From the NCBI GenBank assembly GCA_947488935.1, contig CANLBN010000002.1:682001-746000 (forward strand): 64,000 nt of DNA. The letters run 5' to 3'. Source of the stretch: an uncultured Pseudomonadales bacterium. Lineage in GTDB: Bacteria > Pseudomonadota > Gammaproteobacteria > Pseudomonadales > Cellvibrionaceae. The notes under the pieces are model-generated. The model did no database searches. It saw only the letters and a program-made list of their open reading frames with translations, and was not told the origin of the DNA. This document shows, piece by piece, positions 35,469 to 46,634 of the stretch (position 1 is its first letter; every line of letters starts with the position of its first letter). The translations under genes were made by a program, and so were the position numbers.

Positions 35469-36119
35469 ATGCGGATTCTTTTGGTAGAAGACGATGAACA
35501 ATTAGGGCGCGCTACCCAGCAAGGCCTAAAAATCAGCTTTGCTGTTGATTGGGTTAAATCCGCTGAAATGGCAGAAAGCGCACTATCGACGGTTGCTTAT
35601 GAGCTACTAATCTTAGATATTAACTTACCTGGCAAGTCAGGCTTGAGTTTATTGCGTGAGTTACGCAAAAAGAAAGTATTAACCCCGATATTACTGCTAA
35701 CGGCACGCAATGCCATAGAACATCGTGTTGAAGGCTTAAATGCAGGTGCCGATGATTACCTAATAAAGCCCTTTGACCTCGACGAATTAATCGCTCGCTG
35801 CGGGGCTTTATTAAGGCGAGGAGAAGTATCCGAGCCTGCCATTGTACACGGTGATTTATACTACGAGCCAGCAACGGCTTATGCTTCTATTTCAGGTGCT
35901 AAAGTGAAGCTTTCAGCCAAAGAAAACGCAATACTCAGTTGCTTAGTACGCAATTTAGGGCGTCCCGTTAGTAAAAAGAAAATAGAGCAAAGCATCTATG
36001 ATTGGTCTTCTGAGCTTGTAGAGAGTAATACTATTGAAGTGCATATTGCAGCACTACGACGCAAGCTGGGTAAAAATTTGATCACAACATCGCGTGGTAT
36101 AGGGTATTCTATCCAGTAA
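35469..36119 (+). CDS. OmpR-family response regulator (QseB/TctD-like)
   Basis: 216 residues: REC domain (acidic LLVEDDEQLG, phospho-Asp in LLILDINLPGKSG, Thr in LLLTARN, Lys in YLIKPFDLDEL) and a winged-helix Trans_reg_C domain (about 125-216; KENAILSCLVRNLGRPVSKKKIE, then EVHIAALRRKLG). Stop and kinase start overlap as TAATG. It follows the biosynthetic-looking genes by 66 bases on the same strand, so the two-component pair may control that operon, sensing its product or substrate. Typical OmpR-like direct-repeat binding. Confidence 0.92.
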   Translation: MRILLVEDDEQLGRATQQGLKISFAVDWVKSAEMAESALSTVAYELLILDINLPGKSGLSLLRELRKKKVLTPILLLTARNAIEHRVEGLNAGADDYLIKPFDLDELIARCGALLRRGEVSEPAIVHGDLYYEPATAYASISGAKVKLSAKENAILSCLVRNLGRPVSKKKIEQSIYDWSSELVESNTIEVHIAALRRKLGKNLITTSRGIGYSIQ

Positions 36120-37483
36120 TGTCTAATTATTATTCGCTTCGTAAAAAACTATTACTCTATATTAGCTTGCCATTGCTATTAGCAAGCATAATTACCCTAT
36201 CGATCGCTTTTAAGTCTGCATGGAATGAAATAGAAGAAGTATATGATGCCCAGTTGGTTAATTATGCCAAAGTAATATCACAACTACTGGAACACGAATT
36301 AATAGAAGAGGAATCGAATGACGCTTTTACTATACTAGGTGGAGCATCAAGTTTGCAGCATCAGTATGAAAAAAATCTTGCACTGCGGGTTTGGCATAAT
36401 AATAAATTGATTACACAGACAGTAAGCGCTAAAGAATTTAAAGGTTTTCAAGCGCCCCCTGGGTTTTCTGATCAATATATCAGCGATGAAAAGTGGCGAT
36501 TTTTTGTTTTTTTGGAAACAAAAAATAATATCAAAGTCGAAACCTCAGAGCGTTATTCTATTCGCTATGAACTTATAGCTGCCATTACCGCCGCATTAAT
36601 CATCCCGTTGATAATTCTTATCCCTCTTGCATTATTTATTGTCTGGAAGGCGATTAATACTAACTTTAAGCCCATTGTCTCTATATCGTCTCGTATGGAC
36701 AAACGTAGTAGCAACGATTTAAGCCCAATTTCTTACAGCCGCTTACCTTCAGAAATATCACCGCTCATAGAGGCCATTAACCGTCTTCTTGAACGTATAT
36801 CGTGTACTTTAAAACGTGAAAAAGAATTTACAGACCACGCTGCACATCAATTACTCACGCCTCTCGCTGCAATGAAAACACAAGCCCAAGTTATGCAAAA
36901 ACGTGTGGAGAGCCTTGAGCACAAAAAACCTGAAAACAGTGAGGACCTCAATTATTTACTCCAATCAATTGATCGTTCGGCCCATATGGTTGAACAATTA
37001 CTGTCTTTATCTCGCTTACAAAATAATAAGTTTCCCTTTGCTTTATTTAATCTCTCAGATTGCCTAACTGAGGTAATTGGCGGTTCAAGCAAAGTATTAG
37101 AAAAGAAAAACATTAAACTTAGCATTAACATTGAAGAGAATGTAGAAGTCCTTGGCGATAGCCCCTCTATATCGATAATGATCACAAACCTGTTAGAAAA
37201 CGCACTTAAATATACACCAATCAATGGCTTTATTAGCATTAATTTATCCACTAATGGCATATTAAGCATACAGGATAGCGGCCCAGGTATTGCTGAAGAG
37301 AACCACAAAAAAGTATTTGAGCGCTTCTTTAGAGAAAAAGGCGTCAGTGAAAATGGTAGCGGCTTAGGCTTATCAATTGTAAAGTGGATCGCCGATGCAC
37401 ACCAACTTAGGCTCTCATTGAAAAACAATGACAGTACAGCAGGCTTATCGGTGAGTATTTTTTTTAAAACCACTGAACGCTAA
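36119..37483 (+). CDS. Membrane sensor histidine kinase (QseC-like)
   Basis: 454 residues: membrane helices about 12-30 and 152-175, a short periplasmic sensor of about 120 residues, HAMP-like linker, HisKA with FTDHAAHQLLTPLAAMK (phospho-His in the A-x-H-x-L-L-T-P form typical of this family), and HATPase_c with NLLENALKYTP, DSGPGI and GSGLGLSIVKWI. Cognate kinase of the preceding OmpR-type regulator (one-base overlap). The periplasmic ligand is not predictable. It closes the plus-strand operon; the next gene is convergent cbiB. Confidence 0.92.
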   Translation: MSNYYSLRKKLLLYISLPLLLASIITLSIAFKSAWNEIEEVYDAQLVNYAKVISQLLEHELIEEESNDAFTILGGASSLQHQYEKNLALRVWHNNKLITQTVSAKEFKGFQAPPGFSDQYISDEKWRFFVFLETKNNIKVETSERYSIRYELIAAITAALIIPLIILIPLALFIVWKAINTNFKPIVSISSRMDKRSSNDLSPISYSRLPSEISPLIEAINRLLERISCTLKREKEFTDHAAHQLLTPLAAMKTQAQVMQKRVESLEHKKPENSEDLNYLLQSIDRSAHMVEQLLSLSRLQNNKFPFALFNLSDCLTEVIGGSSKVLEKKNIKLSINIEENVEVLGDSPSISIMITNLLENALKYTPINGFISINLSTNGILSIQDSGPGIAEENHKKVFERFFREKGVSENGSGLGLSIVKWIADAHQLRLSLKNNDSTAGLSVSIFFKTTER

Positions 37484-37525
37484 ATAATTGTCTAGCGCTA
37501 ATAATTATTATTCAAGAAAATTTTA

Positions 37526-38452
37526 TTAGCCTATCAAAAATACTAATAAAATAAACAAGCACCACAGACACAAAGTTTTATCAATTATAAATAAACTACG
37601 TTTAATATCATTGTTTTCTGGAAGTTTTCCGCATCCAAAGGTCGGTTTCTTTTTTAACTTGCCATGATAATAAGCATCACCACCCAATAATAGTTTTAAT
37701 GCTCCTGCACCTGAGGCCATTACTGGGCCTGCATTGGGGCTGTCGAGTAAGTGTGCCTGTTGCCGCCAACACAACAATGCTGATTTACAATGGCCTAGCA
37801 AGAGGTAACTAGCCGCAACTAGGCGACTAGGAATATAGTTAAGCACATCGTCTATACGCGCAGCAAAGCGACCAAAATATAAAAAACGTGTGTTTTTATA
37901 GCCCCACATGGCATCCAGCGTATTGGCTAGGCGATAAAGTATTACCCAATAAGCGCCACCAACGATATACCAAAATATCGGCGCAAAGATCGCATCGCTA
38001 CCGTTCTCTAACACCGACTCAATAGTTGCTTGACGTATAGCCGTAGGTTCAAGAGTGTCGGTGTTTCGGCTGACAATCATGGCAATCTTCTCTCTCGCCT
38101 CGGGTATTTTATTATCACTTAGGCATTCAAAAACAGCCAAGCCGTGCTGGCGTAAGCTTTTGTAGCCAATAGCAAGGTAGAGGACAATAATATCGAGTAA
38201 AAATAATTGATCAGTCCAGAGCGAAAATATTGCGTACAAGCCCATAAAAAAAACGACTGGTATCGAGACAACAATCAACCAGACTAGCATTCCATTTAAG
38301 AATTGTATCCACTTACTTTTATTGGGTTGATTAAAACGCTTCTCTATCAGTGATGCTAAATAACCAAAACCCACCAGCGGATGGAAGCGTTTAGGTTCAC
38401 CTAAAAGGCAATCTAGTAATATGGCAGCGATGACAGTAACAGCAATAATCAT
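37526..38452 (-). CDS. cbiB: Adenosylcobinamide-phosphate synthase CbiB (CobD)
   Basis: Integral membrane enzyme of 308 residues attaching aminopropanol phosphate to adenosylcobyric acid. Landmarks: LLDCLLGEPKRFHPLVGFG, AREKIAMIVSRNTDTL, SVLENGSDAIFAPIFWY, DDVLNYIPSRL and a C-terminal LLLGGDAYYHG. About five membrane helices. Last gene of the cobW-led operon, 24 bases after the precorrin-2 dehydrogenase::BluB gene. Its substrate aminopropanol phosphate is made by the CobC product encoded two genes upstream. Confidence 0.95.
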   Translation of the reverse strand: MIIAVTVIAAILLDCLLGEPKRFHPLVGFGYLASLIEKRFNQPNKSKWIQFLNGMLVWLIVVSIPVVFFMGLYAIFSLWTDQLFLLDIIVLYLAIGYKSLRQHGLAVFECLSDNKIPEAREKIAMIVSRNTDTLEPTAIRQATIESVLENGSDAIFAPIFWYIVGGAYWVILYRLANTLDAMWGYKNTRFLYFGRFAARIDDVLNYIPSRLVAASYLLLGHCKSALLCWRQQAHLLDSPNAGPVMASGAGALKLLLGGDAYYHGKLKKKPTFGCGKLPENNDIKRSLFIIDKTLCLWCLFILLVFLIG

Positions 38453-38476
38453 GGTTGTAGTTAATTCTTGATTGGG

Positions 38477-39865
38477 TTAATCATCTGTATCGTTCTGCCC
38501 TTTACCACTGTGCCATGTGTTTTCAAACAGCATGTCTTCTAAGGGTTTTTCCGTTGTCCAGTTTTCCAAAAGCAACATGGGTTTTTCATAGAATTCATCG
38601 ACATGACCTATACATAAAATAGCGATAGGCCAACTACCTTTAGGCATATTGAGAATTTCCATGAGTTTTTTAGGGTCAAATAAAGAGACCCAACCCATAC
38701 CTATACCCTCTGCCCTTGCTGCTAGCCACATATTTTGAATAGCGCAGGATAAAGACGCTAAATCCATCTCTGGTAATGTTCTGCGACCAAACACATGTTG
38801 CTCTCGCCCCTCGGGCAGTGCAGCAATGACGAGTTCGCCACACTGTAAGATACCTTCTACTTTTAATTTTAAAAACTCTCCTTTTCGCTCATCTAATGCA
38901 TCGGCGGTTAGTTTTCTCTCTTCGCTAACGGCTCCAAAAATATCTTCTCTGATATTTTGATGGGTAATTCGAACAAAGCGCCAAGGTTGCATAAGGCCAA
39001 CACTCGGTGCCATGTGTGCTGCCGAAAGTATGCTTTTGAATATTTTCTCGTCTAGAGGTTTGTTATTAAAGTGACGCATATCTCTACGCTCAGCCATTAC
39101 TTTATAAATGGCTGACTTTTCTTCTGCCGTATAGCTAAAATCTGTTGTGGGGTCCTCTATAATTGACTGCTGCGTTTCTTCTGCCGCTATATTTTCTGTT
39201 GTTTCTTGTGCCAACTTTGCTTGCAATATTTTTTCGGCCTCATCGATTTTACCGGAAAAAACAGCCTCGGCGACTGAGCCTTTTGCAATACTTTCTAAAA
39301 AAGAGACTCTCTTTCTTGTATTGGGAATCAGCTTTTTTATTTTCGCTCTGCATTTACCCATAAAAACCGCTAAATCACCGTAATTATCGGGGATTAATCG
39401 CTCTATTTTTTCTTTTAATACACGCGTTAATACTGGCGATAAGCCGTTGTTAGAAATAGCAATCGTTGTAGCACCACGATCGACGATAGCGGGAAACACC
39501 ACATCGCAAAGAGATTGATCACTGGCCACATTGACCAATATATTATTTTTTTTCGCACAGTGATAAACATGACGATTAACAGCAGTGTCGTCGGTCGCAG
39601 CCATCATCATAAAGTAGTTTTGATTAGCTAATATTTTGTTCTCTATTTTTTTATTCAATGAGATTTCATCAAAATATGACTCATCAATATTGCCACCACT
39701 CTCTTTTACCACATCCACCAATTGCTCCCTAACAACGGGAGATACAACATCGATACAAACACCCGCTTTAAGTAATGCCTGTGCTCTTCGTAAAGCCACT
39801 TGACCACCACCTACGATTAAGCAATGTTTGTTATTCAACTGATGAAATAAAGGAAAAGAGTTCAT
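38477..39865 (-). CDS. Fusion of precorrin-2 dehydrogenase (CysG/Met8-type) with BluB
   Basis: 462 residues with two enzymes in one chain. Residues 1 to about 215 are the siroheme-synthase NAD-binding/dimerisation module (CLIVGGGQVALRRAQALLKAG, MMMAATDDTAVNRHVYHCAKK, DVVFPAIVDRGATTIAISNNG), oxidising precorrin-2 to sirohydrochlorin. After a Glu/Thr-rich linker, residues about 245-462 are BluB (RRDMRHFNNKPL, LSAAHMAPSVGLMQPWRFVR, GRRTLPEMDLASLSCAIQNMW), the O2-dependent flavin-destroying synthase of 5,6-dimethylbenzimidazole. It lacks the SUMT domain of full CysG. It thus links the entry of the corrin branch with lower-ligand synthesis. No stop or frameshift lies between the parts. Confidence 0.92.
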   Translation of the reverse strand: MNSFPLFHQLNNKHCLIVGGGQVALRRAQALLKAGVCIDVVSPVVREQLVDVVKESGGNIDESYFDEISLNKKIENKILANQNYFMMMAATDDTAVNRHVYHCAKKNNILVNVASDQSLCDVVFPAIVDRGATTIAISNNGLSPVLTRVLKEKIERLIPDNYGDLAVFMGKCRAKIKKLIPNTRKRVSFLESIAKGSVAEAVFSGKIDEAEKILQAKLAQETTENIAAEETQQSIIEDPTTDFSYTAEEKSAIYKVMAERRDMRHFNNKPLDEKIFKSILSAAHMAPSVGLMQPWRFVRITHQNIREDIFGAVSEERKLTADALDERKGEFLKLKVEGILQCGELVIAALPEGREQHVFGRRTLPEMDLASLSCAIQNMWLAARAEGIGMGWVSLFDPKKLMEILNMPKGSWPIAILCIGHVDEFYEKPMLLLENWTTEKPLEDMLFENTWHSGKGQNDTDD

Positions 39866-39871
39866 GATGTA

Positions 39872-40996
39872 TTAAACAGTGCTCGTTTTATTATGATTAA
39901 AGTCGCTAACAAATGAATCTATCCCCTCAGCCACACGGCTAAGTGCGGTTTTATTATGCTGATCAATTAAACCAATACGCAATAGCGCTTGCGCATTTTT
40001 CGGGCTGTTAGCACTATTCTCATCAATAGCGATAACTCGTAGCAATATGCCTAGTTTTGCAAAGTATTCACAAATCAATAGCGCATCATCCATTGATAAT
40101 TGGTAACTTACAAACAAAGAAGAGGGATATTTTTTGACAGCGTTAATATTCTTTTTGTGACTGGTATATTTCTCAAATAACGGCTCCCAGAGTGTTTGCA
40201 TCAATTGATTATTAGAGCAAATATCACCTAGCGCCTGCCCCTGCCACTTATTGTCGCTCAAGGCTTTAATAGCGAGAGACTGTGCCGGGCCATTAACTTG
40301 CCATAAACCGAGTTTTTTTTGTAGCTGTTTAAGTATTGTTTTGTTGGAAAAACAATAACCCAGGCGAACACCGGCTAAGCCAAAGAATTTACCAAAGGAG
40401 CGTAAAACAATGATATTCTCGGGCAAGTTTTCATCGAGTACACTTTGCTCCTTGTGCGTATCGATAAAGGCCTCATCAATAATTAGATAGGCTTGTTTTG
40501 CCAATTGCTTGGCCCAATTCAATAGCTGTTCTTTGCTAAGTAACACAGCTGTTGGATTGTTTGGGTTAATAATCACTAAATGCTGTCGAGGATTAGCCGC
40601 AAGCGCTTTGTTAATTTGACTAACCATTGTGTCTTTTTTGTCGGAGCTATAATAAGTAATAGTAGCCGCTTTTTCTTGCCAGTACTTAACATGCTCTTGA
40701 TAGCCTAATTTTGGAATCAATACCGGGAAATCTGCTAATAATGTGGGCAATTGTTGTATGGCTGCCTGAGTGCCGCTTACAGGAATAAATTGGGAAGACC
40801 GATAATAATGCGTTGATGCCTCTATAAATTCTGGGCGAATATAGGGGAGTTGTTGAAAACTATTTGCCTCGAGTTCGACAGGATAAGCAATAGGGTTAAT
40901 GCCCGTAGAAAGGTCAATCCATTGGTTGATATCAATATTATATTGTTGACTTGCGCTTACAAGGTCACCACCGTGGGCAGGTATCTGTTGGCTCAT
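39872..40996 (-). CDS. cobC: Threonine-phosphate decarboxylase CobC (CobD in Salmonella)
   Basis: PLP-dependent aminotransferase-fold enzyme making (R)-1-amino-2-propanol phosphate for CbiB. About 374 residues. Landmarks: AHGGDLVSASQQYNIDINQWIDLSTGINP, SGTQAAIQQLP, LVIINPNNPTAVL, LIIDEAFIDTH, and RSFGKFFGLAGVRLGYC with the PLP Lys. The start at 40996 is chosen since GGGTGG precedes it by eight bases, one base after the cobQ stop; a GTG 12 bases upstream lies inside that site. Named cobC after the Pseudomonas denitrificans scheme used for the neighbours. Confidence 0.92.
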   Translation of the reverse strand: MSQQIPAHGGDLVSASQQYNIDINQWIDLSTGINPIAYPVELEANSFQQLPYIRPEFIEASTHYYRSSQFIPVSGTQAAIQQLPTLLADFPVLIPKLGYQEHVKYWQEKAATITYYSSDKKDTMVSQINKALAANPRQHLVIINPNNPTAVLLSKEQLLNWAKQLAKQAYLIIDEAFIDTHKEQSVLDENLPENIIVLRSFGKFFGLAGVRLGYCFSNKTILKQLQKKLGLWQVNGPAQSLAIKALSDNKWQGQALGDICSNNQLMQTLWEPLFEKYTSHKKNINAVKKYPSSLFVSYQLSMDDALLICEYFAKLGILLRVIAIDENSANSPKNAQALLRIGLIDQHNKTALSRVAEGIDSFVSDFNHNKTSTV

Positions 40997-40997
40997 T

Positions 40998-42635
40998 TTA
41001 TACGCCACCCTTTATATCTATATTCAATAAGTTAAGAATTAACTCCAGTGGCATAGCAGCCTCTACGGCATCTGCTAGCCGGTCGATCTCGGTATTTTTA
41101 TATTCTTGATAATTAAAGTTTTTTATTTTTTCTGAGTCGTTATTTTCGGGCAAACCCCAATTCAAACAATACTCCAACATACTCGCTTCATCAAATAATC
41201 CATGTACATAACTACCCATGACTGTGCCACTATCATTGATTGCGCCATCGCTCGTGAATTCGGCCTTGCTATCATCTCTTTCACAATCATTGTCACTGTA
41301 TGCTAATTGCAATAATGGGCTTTGTAAGGCTGGGCCATGGCTAATACCTGCATGTATTTCATAACCTTTAATCAATATTTTATGACTATTATTTTCGTCG
41401 CTATTTTTACTCTTAATGGCCGATATATAACCCGAAACATTGCGTAGTATTTTTTTCGCCGTAAGGCTTGTCTCCATATCGAGCAAGCCTAAACCTATTG
41501 TCGAGCCAGCATCGGACTCTATCGCATCGGGGTCATGTACCCAATGGCCCAACATTTGATAGCCGCCGCAAATACCTATCACTTTACCGCCAAGACGCAG
41601 GTGGCGTTTAATCACTGCCTCCCAGCCGCTCTCTTTTAGCCATTGAAGATCACCGCGTACATGTTTACTGCCAGGTAAAATGATAATGTCAGCACCACTA
41701 AATTCACCTGACTCTTTCTGAAATTGGCAATCAATTTGTGGGTGTATTCTTAATACATCAAAATCCGTATGGTTGCTTGCTCTTGGGTACATTGGCACCA
41801 CAATTTTACATCGCTGATAGGCTGCTTTTTCGTCTACGTAGAGTTCATTGTTTTGATTTTTATCTAAATTTTTTGTTGCAAGACTGTCTTCGGCTTCTAT
41901 ATGCAAGTTTGCAATGTAGGGAATAACCGCCAAGGTGGGCACCCCGGTTTTATCCTCTAGCCATTTTAAGCCAGGCTCCAATAGGCTTACGTCTCCACGA
42001 AAGCGGTTAATGACAAAACCTTGCACACGCTTTTGCTCAGACTCGCTTAATAATTCGTAAGTACCGTAAAGGTGGGCAAATACGCCACCACGGTCAATAT
42101 CTGCAACAATAATAACGGGGCAATCGATGGCCTCGGCAAAGCCCATATTAGCAATATCGTGTTCGCGCAAATTAATTTCGGCGGGACTACCTGCACCTTC
42201 AACAATAATGACTCGATATTCACCTTGTAATTTTTTATGTGCGTTCACCACTGTATTAAGTAGTTGAGGTTTGTAGTGATGGTATGCTTGAGCTTGCATG
42301 TTGCCAATGGCTTTACCATTAACAATAACCTGCGCACCTAAGTCACTATTGGGTTTTAATAATACCGGGTTCATAGTGACCGATGGCTCTAAATAGCAAG
42401 CCTCAGCCTGCACAGCTTGCGCTCGGCCAATTTCTCCACCCTCTTTTGTTACCGCACTATTGAGTGCCATATTTTGTGATTTAAAGGGCGCTACACTAAT
42501 ATTGTTACGGGCTAAAATACGACAAAGCGCGGTGGCTAATATACTTTTACCCGCATCGGATGTCGTCCCTTGCACCATTAATGTAGCCGGTGCTGCAAAT
42601 TTTTTATTGTCAGTTTTTAGAGTGCTTAAACTCAT
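40998..42635 (-). CDS. cobQ: Cobyric acid synthase CobQ (CbiP)
   Basis: 545-residue ATP- and glutamine-dependent amidase acting on four carboxylates of adenosylcobyrinic acid a,c-diamide. N-terminal BioD-like domain: [43 protein letters not shown]-terminal class I glutamine amidotransferase: [21 protein letters not shown] with the nucleophile Cys, and SYVHGLFD with the catalytic His. Slightly longer than the usual 490, with extra charged inserts around residues 265 and 410. ATGA overlap with cobN. Confidence 0.95.
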   Translation of the reverse strand: MSLSTLKTDNKKFAAPATLMVQGTTSDAGKSILATALCRILARNNISVAPFKSQNMALNSAVTKEGGEIGRAQAVQAEACYLEPSVTMNPVLLKPNSDLGAQVIVNGKAIGNMQAQAYHHYKPQLLNTVVNAHKKLQGEYRVIIVEGAGSPAEINLREHDIANMGFAEAIDCPVIIVADIDRGGVFAHLYGTYELLSESEQKRVQGFVINRFRGDVSLLEPGLKWLEDKTGVPTLAVIPYIANLHIEAEDSLATKNLDKNQNNELYVDEKAAYQRCKIVVPMYPRASNHTDFDVLRIHPQIDCQFQKESGEFSGADIIILPGSKHVRGDLQWLKESGWEAVIKRHLRLGGKVIGICGGYQMLGHWVHDPDAIESDAGSTIGLGLLDMETSLTAKKILRNVSGYISAIKSKNSDENNSHKILIKGYEIHAGISHGPALQSPLLQLAYSDNDCERDDSKAEFTSDGAINDSGTVMGSYVHGLFDEASMLEYCLNWGLPENNDSEKIKNFNYQEYKNTEIDRLADAVEAAMPLELILNLLNIDIKGGV

Positions 42636-45600
42636 ACACTGCCCTCTTGGCTAGCGTCTATTTCTAGCAATAAATTTTGTAATTGCTCGGCATACTCGTT
42701 GTCATCCCACATTCCTCGCTGTGTCGCCTCGAGTAATCTCTCTGCCATTTCTTCTAATGCATTAGGGTTGTTTTTTTCTAAAAACTGTTTATTTTTTTTA
42801 TCAAAAATTAATGCATCGGCGACTTGCTGGTATTGGTAATCATCAATTAAATTTGTTGTGGCGTCATAAGCAAATAAATAATCAATACTCGCTGCCATCT
42901 CAAAGGCACCTTTATAGCCATGCTCTTGCATAGCATTAATCCATTTTGGGTTGAGAACACGCGAGCGAATAACACGGTTTAATTCTTCTTTTAAAGTGCG
43001 AATAACAGGCTGGCTAGGATTAGAGTGATCATTGTGGTAAATGACAGGCTCTTGGCCAGAAAATTCTGTGATGGCATTGACCATCCCGCCTTGAAATTGA
43101 TAATAGTCATCGGAATCTAATAAGTCATGCTCACGATTATCTTGGTTTTGTACAACAACCTCTAATTGACTTAATTGATGTTGAAATGATTTTTTGGCCT
43201 CTACACCTTCTTGGTAGCCCTGTTTATTATTGATAGTGGTATCGGCGACTTGCTTACCATAGGCATACCCCCCCCAGTTTAAATAGGCCTCAGCTAAATC
43301 ACCGCGTACCTCCCAACAACGCTCGTCAATTAAACCTTGTAAGCCAGCACCGTAGGCACCGGGTTTGCTACCAAATACTCGGTAGCTTGCCTCGCGCTCG
43401 GCTGTATTTTTATCTAAGCCTTCGGCGATTAAGGTTTTTGTACGCGCACGAATATTTTTTTGAATCCTATTATCAGCACCAGGCTCATCGAATTCTACTA
43501 AGGCTAATACCGCTGCATCGTATAGTTTCATCACATTAGGAAATGCATCTCGAAAAAAACCCGACACACGTAAAGTCACATCAATACGTGGGCGGCCTAG
43601 TAACATGCAAGGTATTATTTCAAAATCAATCACACGCTGGGAGCTTGCCGCTCGTATTGGTTTTATACCCATTAGGGTAAAAGCCTGAGCAATATCGTCG
43701 CCACCTGTGCGCATTGTCGCTGTACCCCACACCGATAATCCTAACTGTTTAGGATACTCGCCGTGCTCTTGTAAGTGGCGCTCAATCAATTTATTCGCAG
43801 ATGCCTCACCAATAGCACAGGCAGCAGGCGTTGGAATAGAGCGACTATCAACGGAGAAAAAATTACGCCCCGTTGGCAGAGTATCTAAGCGCCCTCTTGT
43901 CGGCGCGCCACTGGGTCCAGGCTCAATAAAACCACCGGCCAGGCCTTTTATTAACGATGCTATCTCTTGCTTTGCACTCACTTTTAGCGCAACAGCAAGC
44001 GTATTTTTAATATAGGCTAATTGCTGATAAGTATTAGGTAGCTGTTGTTCTGTGGAGAACTCATCTTTGTCTGATTGCTTAGCCAAGCTACTATCAGAAC
44101 CAGTGCCAAAACAAGCAGCAACGACCTGCGCAACTAGACTCTTAGCCAATAACTCTAGGCGCTCACGAGTATCGGCACTTGTTCGCCACGGGCTTGTTGA
44201 TAACGCTTTTAGTACTTCAGGCTTGTTTCCATTCCATACCTCTATATCTATTTGTAATGGATCAAAAAGCGTATTTTCTTCTGCATTGTCAGAGGTATTT
44301 TTTAGATTTAAGTCCTGCACTAAATTATGCAAAATACCTTGCTCGCTCGCAGCATTACCACGAGGTAGTCGTAGTAATGCGATAAGTGTATCGGTTAACT
44401 TTTCAGGCTCAGGTAATTCGCCTAATATATGTAAGCCGTGGCGAATTTGTGCTTCTTTTATATCGCAAAGGTAGGCATCTAAATCATTTAATATGTCATT
44501 GTTAGTTTTATTATTGTTTGGCAGTTCACTCAATAGATTAGTTTTTTCTGCAAGACTTACTATTTTTTCTTTTAGCCACTGCTCACGACGTACATCCAAG
44601 CCCATTGCTTGATAGTATTCATCGACTAAGGCTTCTAGCTCGGCGAGCTCGCCATAGGTCTCTGCCCGTGTCATTGGCGGCATTAAGTGGTCAATAATTA
44701 CCGCGTGTGAGCGACGTTTTGCCTGTGCGCCCTCGCCTGGGTCATTAACAATAAAAGGGTAAAAATTCGGTAGTGGCCCTAGGGCTATATCAGGCCAACA
44801 TTTATTTGATAAGGCCGTCCCTTTACCCGGCAACCATTCTAAGTTGCCGTGCTTGCCGACATGAATGCAAGCATCTACTTTATATTCAAAGCGCAACCAA
44901 AAATAAAAAGCTAAGTAGCTATGGGGTGGCACTAAATCTGGGTCGTGATAGTTGGCCACTAGATCAATATTAAATCCACGAGCGGGCTGAATACCTACAA
45001 AAATATCACCTAATCGTATCCCCGATATCATCAAGCGATTATTTCTACATTTAGGGTCGGCCTCTGGCTCTCCCCATTGTGTAGTTATCGCCTGTTGATT
45101 GTTCGGTGGTAGCTCGGCAAAATATTTTTTGTAGCTGCTAAGTGAGATACTTTGCCAACAAGGTAATTGATCCAGCGTATTGGGATTATTGGTCACAGCA
45201 CCTAATAACTCTCCAAGTAGTGCATTACCATTACTTGGAATATTATCTATGGAATAGCCATTTTTTTCGAGTGCTTGTAAAATATTAATGGTTGATGCTG
45301 GTGTATCTAAACCAACCCCATTACCTATACGGCCATCCTTTGTTGGGTAATTGGCCAATACAACAGCAATACGCTTTTCGGCATTATTTTTTATCGCCAA
45401 TTTACAATAATTATTGGCAAGCTTGGCAATAAAACTCGCTCGCTCTTGGTGTAGTGCATAACGCACTACCGAAACCTCACAGCGGCTAGAAAACCATTCC
45501 TCAGCTTTAAAGCTAATTGCCCGAGTAATGATACGTCCGTCCATTTCAGGCAATACAATTTGCATCGCAATATCACGGCTGCGCAGACCTTGGCTATAAT

Positions 45601-46624
45601 TATTCCAATCGCTCTGCGTAGAGCTCGACAATATTAATTGCAGTACAGGTACATCAATAGCAAAAGGGGGCTTAAATTGTGTGGGTTCAGAAGAAAGATC
45701 TGGGCTGTTAACTGTATTGCTGGTAAAGCCTGTGGTGTTAACAATAAGTGCTGTTTGGTTTTCTTTTTTTAACTCTAATAAAAGTGCATTGACTAAGCTC
45801 AACGACTCTTTATCTTTTAGGGATGCAATGGCAATAGGCAACACATTTAAGTTTTGCTCTTCGAGTTGTATTATTAACTCATCAAACATTGCCGTATTGG
45901 CTGATTGCAAATGACTCTTATAAAATAATAAGACACAAACCGCCGCCCCAGGATTATTGTTTTTCCAGTGCTTTTTATAATCTTTAAAACTTGCTTGCTG
46001 TCTTGTACTTTTAATTTTTTTAGTGCTTTTTGTACGCTCTATTACAGGCTTATTACTTAGGTTTTGTATACTTGCCGATAAATATAATAAACAACGCGGT
46101 AATACTTGAGGCTCTTGCCAAACGTATTTTTGGTCCAGAAATTGTGAGGCTAAAAAATAATACAGCTGTTGATGATTAGAGGTGCCCCCTTCTCTTAAAA
46201 AACGCCACACTTTAATTGCCGAATGGGCATCGACGCTCGATGCAGCAAATAAACTGTCGTCGGGCGTATCGTCGCCGGGCACAATAATAAGCTGGCGGTT
46301 TTTATCGGCTTGTGCCCAGTGCTGCAATTGCTCAAAGCCATAGGGCCAATAGTTTTCGCCACCCAATAAAGAGAGCACAATCACCTGTGCATGCTCGATT
46401 GTTTGATTGCAATATAAATCCAATGCAGCCGGTTTTAGCAAGTGCATCCAATTAGCTAAGCGCACAGTAGGAAAGTCACTGGGTAGTGATTCGGCAGTAT
46501 CTGCTAAAGCGGCTAATAGGCTATCAGCCGCAGATAATATAATAATATTGGCAGGGGTTTGCGCTAGATCAATAATGCCTTCATCGTCAGAAAAACCACC
46601 AGGTTGAGATGCCAATAAATGCAT
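42632..46624 (-). CDS. cobN: Cobaltochelatase large subunit CobN
   Basis: 1330 residues, the large porphyrin-chelatase-type subunit that inserts Co2+ into hydrogenobyrinic acid a,c-diamide, with two AAA+/VWA partners. Landmarks: [96 protein letters not shown], and [14 protein letters not shown]. CobS and CobT are not in the window; the fused ChlI/ChlD-like protein at 61 kb is the probable partner. It starts 10 bases after cobW and overlaps cobQ by four. Confidence 0.96.
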   Translation of the reverse strand: MHLLASQPGGFSDDEGIIDLAQTPANIIILSAADSLLAALADTAESLPSDFPTVRLANWMHLLKPAALDLYCNQTIEHAQVIVLSLLGGENYWPYGFEQLQHWAQADKNRQLIIVPGDDTPDDSLFAASSVDAHSAIKVWRFLREGGTSNHQQLYYFLASQFLDQKYVWQEPQVLPRCLLYLSASIQNLSNKPVIERTKSTKKIKSTRQQASFKDYKKHWKNNNPGAAVCVLLFYKSHLQSANTAMFDELIIQLEEQNLNVLPIAIASLKDKESLSLVNALLLELKKENQTALIVNTTGFTSNTVNSPDLSSEPTQFKPPFAIDVPVLQLILSSSTQSDWNNYSQGLRSRDIAMQIVLPEMDGRIITRAISFKAEEWFSSRCEVSVVRYALHQERASFIAKLANNYCKLAIKNNAEKRIAVVLANYPTKDGRIGNGVGLDTPASTINILQALEKNGYSIDNIPSNGNALLGELLGAVTNNPNTLDQLPCWQSISLSSYKKYFAELPPNNQQAITTQWGEPEADPKCRNNRLMISGIRLGDIFVGIQPARGFNIDLVANYHDPDLVPPHSYLAFYFWLRFEYKVDACIHVGKHGNLEWLPGKGTALSNKCWPDIALGPLPNFYPFIVNDPGEGAQAKRRSHAVIIDHLMPPMTRAETYGELAELEALVDEYYQAMGLDVRREQWLKEKIVSLAEKTNLLSELPNNNKTNNDILNDLDAYLCDIKEAQIRHGLHILGELPEPEKLTDTLIALLRLPRGNAASEQGILHNLVQDLNLKNTSDNAEENTLFDPLQIDIEVWNGNKPEVLKALSTSPWRTSADTRERLELLAKSLVAQVVAACFGTGSDSSLAKQSDKDEFSTEQQLPNTYQQLAYIKNTLAVALKVSAKQEIASLIKGLAGGFIEPGPSGAPTRGRLDTLPTGRNFFSVDSRSIPTPAACAIGEASANKLIERHLQEHGEYPKQLGLSVWGTATMRTGGDDIAQAFTLMGIKPIRAASSQRVIDFEIIPCMLLGRPRIDVTLRVSGFFRDAFPNVMKLYDAAVLALVEFDEPGADNRIQKNIRARTKTLIAEGLDKNTAEREASYRVFGSKPGAYGAGLQGLIDERCWEVRGDLAEAYLNWGGYAYGKQVADTTINNKQGYQEGVEAKKSFQHQLSQLEVVVQNQDNREHDLLDSDDYYQFQGGMVNAITEFSGQEPVIYHNDHSNPSQPVIRTLKEELNRVIRSRVLNPKWINAMQEHGYKGAFEMAASIDYLFAYDATTNLIDDYQYQQVADALIFDKKNKQFLEKNNPNALEEMAERLLEATQRGMWDDNEYAEQLQNLLLEIDASQEGSV

Positions 46625-46634
46625 AATCGTCTAT

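Noticed and set aside
42632..46624. Several plus-strand reading frames of 60-140 codons opposite cobN
   Set aside because: They are shadows of a well-conserved long gene; none has a family pattern or ribosome site.
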